DNA of 64,000 nucleotides from Xiphydria camelus (lineage: Eukaryota; Arthropoda; Insecta; Hymenoptera; Xiphydriidae), in assembly GCA_963678675.1 (NCBI GenBank), contig OY783191.1, positions 19,843,111 through 19,907,110 of the forward strand, given 5' to 3'. Every line of letters starts with the position of its first letter. The stretch's first letter is position 1. The translations under genes were made by a program, and so were the position numbers. The notes below the pieces were generated by a model. The model was not told where the DNA came from, made no database searches, and saw only the letters and a list, made by a program, of their open reading frames with translations. Positions 55,861 through 64,000 of this stretch are shown piece after piece.

Positions 55861-55866
55861 AAATAA

Positions 55867-56473
55867 AAACAAAGCTTGTTTTATGCAAATCATTCACTTT
55901 ACCTTGCAGCTTTAACGCCCCGTATTTCAACTGAGGTGAAATGTGAGTTATTTGCAAAAAACTGGGCTACCATTATCGAGTTTATTTTGGGTAGATTGTC
56001 TGACTGCCCCTTAAAGAATTCAGCCTCCATTCTTTTACAATAACAATACTTATAAATAACACTAGCACGAAGGCGACAAGAACAAACACAACACGAGTAT
56101 ATATATGCGTATGGAGAGCGATCTCGACTTCTCGGAGCTAAACCAACGAATGTCTGTACGCTGCCACGTCGTCGATGCATCGTCTATGCATCGGCCGGTT
56201 GCAATCCTCGTCAATGCATTGTCTATGCATCGGCCAGTCGCAACTGAGACATACCTACACACAGCGAAACGACCATAAAAGACGCGAAGACAGACTCTGA
56301 CGACACGTGCAATCGTTTTGCCCCCTACCATCTCTCTCCACGTCGGCGACTTGCTTAATTTATTGCGTCTTGTAATATGAGACTCCTTCGCACCGTTCCG
56401 ATCGCCGAAAGTCAGCTCTTCTAAGATCGAAACATATCAAACGACGTCTCCCCTTCCTTCCTTCCTTCTCTTT
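55867..56473. other. No recognised gene
   Basis: The minus-strand frame of 93 codons (56,180-55,899) and another at 56,331-56,062 run through a short direct repeat (GTCTATGCATCGGCC, twice near 56,185 and 56,228). No family resemblance. Confidence 0.4.
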
Positions 56474-57365
56474 TAAGGGGTCCATACACTGTCCAGCAAG
56501 TTTGCGCAACGCAGCGTTTGCGCAAACTTGCTGGACAGTGTATGGCGGTGTTTGATGCGTTGCGCAAATGTTTGACAAACTTTAAACGTGTTTGACGTCT
56601 AAAAGGGGCCCATACACTGTCCAGCAAGTTTGCGCAACGCAGCGTTGCGCAAACTTGCTGGACAGTGTATGGCGATTTTTGATGCGTTGCGCAAATGTTT
56701 GACCAAATTCAAAAGTGTTTTAAATCTTTTGCGCAACGGGCTCCCCGGCGCCCCGGGTGGGGCGGGGGACGAGGTCCTCGACCTTTTCCTCATTTTCAAT
56801 AGACTCGCGGGAATACGCTTTGCCTTCCCTACGAGCACCCTTTGTTTACCATCCAGGGTCGACCTATCATAAATTAAGCTAACGAGAAGTATATCGACCT
56901 ATCATAAATGAAGCCATCAGGAAGCGCGTCACCCTATCGAGACGCGCATCCGTCCTATCATAAATTACTACATCGAGACGCGCGTACGTTCGTCTCTTGA
57001 CCGCGCCACGGAACTTCGACGCATCTGCGTGTCTTCCCGAAGTCTTTCGCACGCCTCTGTTCCCTTCCTACGTCTTACCAGCGATCTATCTCTACGAGTA
57101 TCCGGTTCACCCTCTATCCTTTTTCCTCTATCCTCCTATCCAGGTTCACTTGTGATAATGACGACTATTCAGAATAGGGAATTTTGGAGGGATGATGCAG
57201 CAACGCTGCGTTGCGCAAACTTGTTTGACAGTGTATGGATGATGCAGTTGTGCAACGCAGCGTTGCGCAAACTTGTTTGACAGTGTATGGATGATGCAGT
57301 TGCGCAACGCAGCGTTGCGCAAACCTGCGTTGCGCAAACATGTTTGTCAGTGTATGGGCCCTTTT
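56474..57365. mobile_element. Palindrome-rich MITE, GGGCCCATACACTG ends
   Basis: 56,474 starts AAGGGGTCCATACACTG and 56,601 AAAAGGGGCCCATACACTG; the end at 57,365 is CAGTGTATGGGCCCTTTT. Perfect palindromes (TTTGCGCAACGCAGCGTTGC... and complement) sit at 56,482-56,547 and 56,610-56,672, in two ~128-bp tandem units. Three tandem units of 49-66 bp with the same words lie at 57,191-57,355. The middle includes copy 2 of the GACTCGCGGGA repeat. The ends resemble Harbinger-type ends. Confidence 0.65.
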
Positions 57366-57624
57366 ACATTGAAACCGTAAGCACCGCCCTACTTAGACTT
57401 TTCGACAACTGTACTTGAACTCTCTAACTAAAGGTCCAGATACACATGCTAGTAAAAAGGCATGTTTATGAGCATGCTTAAAAAAAGCATGCTCTTTTAA
57501 CGGCTACACTTGCTCGATATGAGCATGCTACTTTTAAGCATGCTTTTAAATAAGCATGCTTAAAGCAAGCACTCGGATACACATGCTAGTTCCTAACAGG
57601 CTGTCTGCCAGTGCAGTGGAAAAG

Positions 57625-60251
57625 ATGGAACACCAAGTGGCTATCCGCACAGAAGTGAAAAAAATAATTGTATTACTTGCAATTCAATGCATACGAAATC
57701 GTCTATTGAAAGAGAAAAAAAAAGGAGGAATAGGACGATGTGGGTCCGTGATTGGTTAAGTAGGAGAGAGAATCTTGGAGCGAGTACTCGATTATTACTA
57801 GAAATGCGAGGAGAAGATATTCAAGGATATAAAAACCATTTACGTATGCTACCGCATCAATTTGATGAGCTACTGTGTAAAGTTGGGAACGCTATACAAA
57901 AACAAGACACACATATGCGAGATGCTATTCCGGCAAAAGTGAAATTGGAAGTGACATTGAGGTATCTAGCTACTGGAGATTCTTTGTATACATTAGAAGC
58001 ACTTCACAGGGTTTCGAGATGTACCATAGCAACATTTATACCTGAAGTTTGTGATGCAATATACAATGCTCTGAAGGATTATATGCGGGTAAGTAAAACA
58101 GTGATGATTATTACAAATGAAGTATTTATTTATGTTAAATTACATGGTAGACACTTAAGGTTGTCGTCGTGTAACTGGTCATTCAATGAAATGAAACCAT
58201 ATAGTGTATAAACTTCCGAGGCTTCCGAAATCCATCCAAACGCAGGTCGATATAGATGAAATCGAGACAAAAAGAGGACTCGGGCGCCACGAATTACGAA
58301 GATCCCGACACCCCCCGGTCTTCACCAACCGCCGCTCGCGAGATCGCTATTCGTTGATACTTTTTCTACACTATATGGTTCATTTCATAGAAAAATGTCG
58401 AGCCGTTGATTAAAAAAAATTAAAATAGATGAAATCCTATCTAAACACATGTAAATTAAATTATTTTAAAAAATGTATAATTAAAGTTTTAGACGGTCAA
58501 TCGTCGTCGGGTTGTACTCATTTTGTAGTTAATGTTTTGAACTATCTACTATAAAAATTTTATAAAATGTCGAAATAACCAGTTACACGACAACAACGTT
58601 AATCTAGTTTAAGACAAGTTCCACGCTTTGCTCAACATATCTTGTCGGGGCTGGACATTGTTTTCAATATAATTTTGTTCTTGGGAAGACATGTGAAAAA
58701 GCATAGATGAAGCCATTCTTTGTCTATTTCTAACAGGATTTTTGGCAGCCATGGATTGTGTGATTGAAGTGGGATATATGGTATCATTTGTTATTTGTAC
58801 ATTTGCAGCAGGGCGCGTGGAAGTCATGGTTGATGTGATTGAAGTGGGATATATGGTATTATTCGTTATTTGTACATTTAAAGCAGGGCGCGTGGAAGTC
58901 ATGATTGGTATGATTGAAGTGGGATATGTGGTATAATTCGTTATTTGTATATTTGAAGCAGGGTGAGTGGAAGTAATGGTTTGTGCGTTCAAAGTGGAAT
59001 AATATGTAAATGGAGATAAAGTTGGGTAGAGGTGTCGACGTCTAGCCGCGGTCAGAACTGTTTGTATCTCAGATTGCACATCCAATGCTTCGCCCAATGG
59101 CAGGGCTCGCAATTGGGCAGCAACATTCTGTCCAAAAAAGTGGAATTCGTCATATTGTACCTCCTTACTTATCGCAGAACTTATATTTTCTAAACGATGT
59201 AGAGCAACGTTGACCGGCTCTTCTTCTATCCTTTTTCTTTTACGCCCTGTCGTTGTGCTACTAGATGAGCAGAATTTTGATCGTTGTTCCGCAGTTAAAC
59301 TGGTCGAGGGTGTAGACATTACGTTAGTGACTGACGGCGGCGACAGTGGGTTTGAATTTGAATCAGCATCACTTGGCCGAGAATCCTGTGATGCCTCTTC
59401 TAATTCCTGTTAAAAAAGAAATAGTGTTAGGATTGTCAGATATGTGAAATACTATATTACAATGTATTTCTTATTCTTCACAGATTCCGTGCAATGAAGA
59501 ATGGAAACGAATTGAGCATGGATTTCGAAGTAAATGGAACTTTCCAGGATGTATTGGGGCGCTGGATGGTAAACATATAAATATACGTGCTCCTGATGGT
59601 ACTTCAGATTACTTCAATTACAAGGGTACCCACAGCACTATACTCCTGGCATTAGTTGATGATAACTACTGTTTTTCATATGTAAATGTGGGAACAAATG
59701 GAAGAGCTTCTGACGGAGGTGTTTTTCAACGATCAAACTTGGCACAAGCTTTGGAAAATAATACTATCAATTTACCGGAAGACTCAATTATTGTGGCAGA
59801 CGCTGCTTTTCCTCTAAAAACTTATCTTATGAAGCCATATCCGAAAACACCAACGCATAAAGAGAAAATATACAATTACCGTTTATCGAGAGCCAGACGA
59901 ATTGTTGAAAATACTTTTGGTATTTTGGTAACCAGATTTCGAGTTCTTCTGAATACCATTCATATGAGTCCCGAAAAAGTTGATAGCATTACATTGGCTG
60001 CTTGTTCTTTACACAATTGGCTTCGAAAAACATCCGATATGTACATCACACAAAGATGTGTCGACTTTGAAGATATCCAACAACGTCTTGTGGTACCAGG
60101 AGCATGGAGGACACAAATGTGTACAGCTTTGGAAAGCTTACCACCTACACGTAGTAACCACGCCTCTCAATGGGCAGAAGCAATAAGAAACACTTACGCA
60201 CAACTTTTTGAAACAACAGAAGCGGTACCATGGCAAGATCATATGATTTAA
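57625..60251 (+). pseudogene. Harbinger transposase, two exons, one probable frameshift
   Basis: Exon 1 (57,625-58,088) starts MEHQVAIRTEVKKIIVLLAI. Near an A9 run (57,715-57,723) the frame must change by one base to reach TMWVRDWLSRRENLGAS, EDIQGYKNHLRMLPHQFDEL and LRYLATGDSLYTLEALHRVS. It ends at CGG|GTAAGT. Exon 2 (59,484-60,251, after TTCTTCACAG) begins IPCNEEWKRIEHGFRSKW. It carries the DDE triad in GALDGKHINI, VADAAFPLKTY and RRIVENTFGILVTRFRVL. This is the HARBI1/DDE_Tnp_4 type. An alternative start at 57,687 (MHTKSSIEREKK) would avoid the frameshift but lose the conserved N-terminus. The intron contains a TTAA-flanked MITE and an exon of the other gene. Confidence 0.85.
58159..58598. 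mobile_element. 440-bp piggyBac-type MITE in the transposase intron
   Basis: GGTTGTCGTCGTGTAACTGG and CCAGTTACACGACAACAACG, flanked by TTAA (58,155-58,158 and 58,599-58,602). A second inner inverted pair (ATGAAATGAAACCATATAG and complement) surrounds a GC-rich insert at 58,205-58,350. Confidence 0.75.
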
Positions 60252-61553
60252 ATGAATGAGTAAATTAGACCATTTGCACGCGCAAGCGCGCGCCAAAAAC
60301 GTATTTCATAACGACAATAATTGAAGAGTATAACTTCTAATTAGTCTATGTGCCATATTTGCAAAAATATATATTTTGCTTGAAAACGGTCGTAAGTGCA
60401 AACCGCAATACATCTAAAAAGGGTCTATGTGCAGAAGCATACGTAGAGGCTTAAAACTCAAAAATCTACAAGACATGCTCGACTGTAGGTATTCTTTTGA
60501 AGCATCTGCCTGCTTTTGTCGATTTTTCCAACTTTAGCTTTTTGGCACTTACACTGATTAGAAATTACACTCTTCAATTGTAAATCTCCATATAATGTAG
60601 TTGGTAGAGTAGATTTCCTCATTCTTTCTTAAAGCTGCGAAATAACGAAATATTTCTTTTGTAAAGATTGATTACATTTCTTATAAAATATGAAGTAAAA
60701 CAATGTGAAAATGTCATCATTCACACAAAATATGCGCTAAATTAAAATTGCAGTTTATACTTGTGATTAAATATTTGTTAATATGATTGATTAATTAATA
60801 ATTCAAAAATTAATTTTTTTCTGTCAATTCTTATATTCTTACTTCCACACTAATTTTATAAAATTGAATTTCCCCGTTTTAGCTATCAAATACTATATCG
60901 ATTATTAGATCGATTATCAAATAACTAATGGGGATAGGTGACCGCGACTTCCGATTATATCGTGCTGGATTTTATTAAATAGGATAATGTTTAATAATAA
61001 ATAAGTAATGAATGCCTAATTAATAAATATATTCAATAACTACTGAAGAAAGTAATGTTCTTTTTAACCCCTATACATCTTGGTCAACTCGCACAATTGG
61101 TTCTTCTAAGGCAACGTACTCGCAGGTATAGTGTCATGAATGAATTAACCTTTCTTAGTATAAATATATAGTTGTTCTATAAAACTCTATATAAAAACTC
61201 ACCAATTCGGAACCAGCAGTTTCCCGGTAGTCGCTTGTGTCTCTAATGAAAGAGTGCATTTCTTTAAACCATGCCATGGGTGGGTTGTATACCGTTGCGG
61301 CACCAGATCCGGATCGCTTCGAGTTGTCCATTTTTTTCACTTCAGAGTGGTAGACAGTTCTCAAGTTTTTAATTTTGGTTTTTAACATTTTTACAGTCAC
61401 AGTCGAGTCGTCCATGCTTGTTATCAAAGCTTTATAAGCATTATTTCTTGCTATATTGTTTTTGTACAATGGTGACCGCGGGTTCCAAAGGCATTCGTAT
61501 CTCCGATACTCACTTACAAACTGTAATGTTTTTTCATCTCCCCAGCGAGACAT
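58609..61553 (-). CDS. MADF-BESS protein of the Harbinger element
   Basis: Two exons. Exon 1 (61,553-61,203) encodes a MADF domain: MSRWGDEKTLQFVSEYRRYE, CLWNPRSPLYKN, NAYKALITSM, LRTVYHSEVKKM, VYNPPMAWFKEMHSFI. It ends at TTG|GTGAGT. Exon 2 (59,406-58,609, after TTTTTTAACAG) has a basic stretch (GRKRKRIEEE) and a BESS-like motif (FFGQNVAAQLRALPLGEALD). Then come three ~30-residue imperfect repeats (ITSTHPASNIQITN; MTSTRPALNVQITN; MTSTRPAANVQITN). The frame is open throughout. In Harbinger elements the Myb/MADF-type partner binds the ends and brings the transposase into the nucleus. The start is the first ATG (CCGAAATGTCTCGC). Confidence 0.85.
60320..60578. mobile_element. ~259-bp MITE in the MADF-BESS intron
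   Basis: ATTGAAGAGTATAACTTCTAA pairs with a TTAGAAATTACACTCTTCAAT end; the inner parts share GTGCCA/TGGCAC. It lies 70 bp downstream of the transposase stop. Confidence 0.7.
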
Positions 61554-62198
61554 TTCGGCACTAGATAATAATACACTACACTGATCTACACTGCACTAGA
61601 ATGTACAATACACTGTGTTCGGTGGCTGCGGAAAACTAAAAACGCGACAAACCAAAATACCAACAATTCGCAACTAACTCCGCGCCCTCGAGTTTTTCTT
61701 CTTATATCATCTTACGGATACGCCAAAAAAGGGTAGTTGTCGGGGGAAGGCCTGATGGAGGCCTTTCTGATTGGTCAGAGATTCTGCCGTGAAAACTCTA
61801 GAGAATACGTAGGCGTGAGTTTCTCCGAGGCTTGACCTTCGGTGGTCTAACCGGAGTCTGGTCCTCCTGAGTTCTTCCGAGGGCAAAGTGACATATTTAC
61901 GGCGCCAAAACTATGTATTACAAAAACTGATGAAACAATGCCTTCCTTAGCTATTTTTACTGTTTTCTACTTCTTTAAGTTGTTTTGGATTTCAGAAGTA
62001 AGAATTTTTATTCTCTTGTATAACAAATCATAAGTCGAAATAAGGAATTATTAAAAGTACCCAACATTTAAGCGACGATGATCTGGCACTAGCTAGTGCT
62101 ATTTTTATAATTATGGTGCAAAAGAAGAAGAAAGATACAAACGGAAAAAACGGAGATGGTGGAGTGTTTCACTATTCAAAAATAGATACAGGTAATTG

Positions 62199-62273
62199 TG
62201 TAGTTAGATGGCAAAATCAGATATGTCCAATGAAAATCAGATATGACGTATCTGATTTTGCCATCTAACTACA
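62199..62273. repeat. Perfect 25-bp inverted repeat
   Basis: TGTAGTTAGATGGCAAAATC plus AGATA pairs exactly with its complement 25 nt downstream. The loop holds ATCAGATATGACGTATC, a partial second copy of the stem words. A tiny MITE or a fold-back artefact. Confidence 0.85.
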
Positions 62274-63802
62274 GAATTATAAGTTCATACGACGATTCAT
62301 TCTCTGGAGTCACTTCTATATGAAAAAGCCAGCTGGGCTAATATTTGTTGTTATACAATTTATTTACAGATATACTGGCAAGGATCTACTAAGAGATTTG
62401 TACTCAGGAGAATTTTTGCTTTTTATATTTACTAAAAGAAAGGGCAGTTTTTAAAAATAATTTATTAATTATCCACATAATAGTAATTCAAAGAAATAGA
62501 AGGAATGTTTAAATCAAATCGAATAATTCACCTAAAAATAGCAGGAAATGTCAGAGTTTAATTTGACATACTATTGCAAAAAATCAATTAATATTTACTT
62601 AAAAAAAGTATAAGAAGAAGAAAAACATAATACTATCATTCAAATACATAATAATAATCTTCAAATTCTATTTCCATTGATTAATCCTCATCATAATTAA
62701 ACACAATATCACTTCCACTTTTCTACATCCCTTTCAACGCACGACAGTGTTGTTGGGTTCCGCCAATAATTGCACAAGGAAGAATCGTCTCGATTTTGTG
62801 AAAATACTCTGCATCAAGGATAAGCGGAAGTGAGATTTACAGCTTAAAAAGTTTTCACTATAGGAAAAAGACAAGGGTCCTTGAAAGGGGTTTTGGCATT
62901 CGGGGTTCGCACCGAAGGGCATGGGTTCATACATCGACTGTCTGGTTATCACATGTTCGGAAAAAAACCCGGTAAGAACGTAGTCTCCTCTTTCTGTACT
63001 TTTGAGAAAGAGCCATGAAGTAATAAATTGTCCCTTCTCCGGACAAGCAAAAATAAGAATACAAAGGCAGTTGAATTTTGAACGAAAATAATTGTAAGCA
63101 CCAAGAATCCTACAGTAATGAATGTAATAACGCAGCACGTATATTTCCGCAAACTGAGGGATGTAAACTGTACTATAAAGCTGTACTCCATACGTATGTT
63201 TTGAATAATTTTTTCTGACTCTCTATATAGGCTGACATTTTTTGAGCATAGTAGACAATGTCTACGAAACCAAGCCAGATAGAGAAAAAATGTTTACTAA
63301 CCTTTTTTGTAGGCTTTGTTTTGCTCAACAGAAAAGTTTATTATAAATTTTTCAGTATCTGTATTACTTTCAAAGATATAATGAAACAGATCATCAAAAG
63401 AATTGATGATACGCATAGTAGCGCGCCATGCCAGTTCGTCCCGAAAGATGAAAAGATGAAGATCGCGCATCACGAATCGCGAATACAGCCTAGCCTTTCG
63501 CGTTATATTCTCGTTCCGCGTTATGTTCTCCTAACTGAATTTTCACAATTAAACAATGCTCGCGCCGTTCTTGGGTCGAAGCGGACCTTCTCCGTTCGGC
63601 CGGTTGCGGAAAGGTCATCTATAAAAAGTGAAAATGTCACTTCTCGCCGTGGTGCCGTTTCGACCCACCTCATTGTTCATCTTTGGCCTGTTTGACCCGG
63701 CACATCTGTTTCTCTGAATGGGGACGTCGAGTGCGTGACGAGAGGATACCTAAACGCCGAGCCCGAACACACTGACTTTGACAACGCGTAATTGGCTCGG
63801 AC

Positions 63803-63810
63803 TTATATAC
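63803..63810 (+). promoter_or_regulatory. TATA-like box
   Basis: TTATATAC lies ~70 bp upstream of the ATG at 63,871, at a position that would place a start site near 63,833. Confidence 0.35.
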
Positions 63811-63870
63811 CTTGCATCTAACAGCAATGGCAATAGCAAGGGTACTAATTAATCGTCTCTGACCATAAAG

Positions 63871-64000
63871 ATGGATCAGGCTACTTTCAATCGATGGTTC
63901 GATCCTTTGTACCTGGATGATCCAGATATTAGGTTTTCCCGCGATCAGTTATTTATTGAATTCATAATTTCTCTGCTTTACAAAGCTGACTCTTACCATT
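63871..64000 (+). CDS. Open frame cut by the window end
   Basis: Open for 43 codons to the last base: MDQATFNRWFDPLYL, then RFSRDQLFIEFIISLL. Codon use looks balanced, unlike the AT-rich chance frames nearby, and a TATA-like box stands upstream. I do not recognise the protein. It may be a real gene start or the first codons of another mobile element. Confidence 0.4.
   Translation, partial: MDQATFNRWFDPLYLDDPDIRFSRDQLFIEFIISLLYKADSYH

Larger units (their letters stand above)
57432..61620. mobile_element. PIF/Harbinger transposon, right end not found
   Basis: The left end AGGTCCAGATACACATGC follows TAA (57,429-57,431), the usual Harbinger target. It is followed by several self-complementary AGCATGCT words and a second GATACACATGCTAG at ~57,573. 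The element has the two genes expected of the superfamily, a DDE transposase (plus) and a DNA-binding MADF-BESS protein (minus). No GCATGTGTATCTGGACCT is seen downstream, so the right end is lost or diverged. Confidence 0.75.
61621..63870. other. AT-rich DNA with one hairpin, no recognised gene
   Basis: Apart from the hairpin at 62,199 nothing is identified. Frames of 134 (62,734-63,138, minus) and 145 codons (63,258-63,695, plus) have no familiar motif and AT-driven composition. Confidence 0.4.

Noticed and set aside
62734..63138. 134-codon minus-strand frame
   Set aside because: No motif, AT-driven composition, and overlapping frames on the same strand are equally open.

Overview
The window is nuclear DNA of an arthropod, most likely an insect and plausibly a hymenopteran. 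The reasons are GT-AG introns, a fragment of animal protein kinase D, an exon-split FANCL tail, and a repeat load typical of insects: Harbinger, Tc1/mariner, piggyBac, Mutator-like, hAT-like, Gypsy, tRNA-derived SINEs and very many palindromic MITEs. Nothing looks bacterial. One convincing host gene is present (the 3' part of FANCL, minus strand, 53.5-54.6 kb). Almost everything else is mobile DNA, much of it nested.

Layout. 0-2.3 kb: a 10-bp array shaped like heat-shock elements, then six hairpins that share one core but have different, matching arms. 2.36-6.01 kb: a DNA transposon with ~390-bp inverted repeats full of TCAAGGTCA sites and a frameshifted RNase H-like gene. 6.6-8.4 kb: a decayed Mutator-like transposase. 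8.9-15 kb: MITEs, a Gypsy pol remnant, and a second broken transposon protein. 15.1-15.9 kb: a ~59-bp hairpin minisatellite split by a TTA-flanked MITE. 15.9-22.2 kb: modular long palindromes (families E and F), with a 936-bp element (ends CCCTTGGC) inserted in them. 22.9-44.1 kb: a domain of one transposon family with CCCCGAYAGC ends and 2-bp target duplications. Two of its copies (25.6-31.8 and 34.6-39.7 kb) carry the same captured, intron-containing piece of protein kinase D. Two and a half others form a 1733-bp tandem array. 44.1-48.1 kb: a second copy of the E/F palindromes and of a ubiquitin-hydrolase-like fragment, the latter split by a 1.9-kb element with ~620-bp inverted repeats. 48.3-50.2 kb: a MITE and a BED/hAT-like pseudogene. 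53.5-54.6 kb: FANCL. 55.5 kb: a THAP-domain exon split by a MITE. 56.5-57.4 kb: a palindrome-rich MITE. 57.4-61.6 kb: a PIF/Harbinger element whose transposase and MADF-BESS genes lie on opposite strands, each with an exon inside the other's intron. The window ends in an open reading frame downstream of a TATA-like box.

Several insertions can be dated relative to one another because the window also holds the uninterrupted site. Examples are the piggyBac-like element at 37.4 kb (duplication CTAG), the element at 26.96 kb, the 1.9-kb element at 45.9 kb (TAA), the 936-bp element at 18.3 kb (AT) and palindrome B at 24.3 kb (TA). All family assignments are by eye from motifs; no database search was possible.
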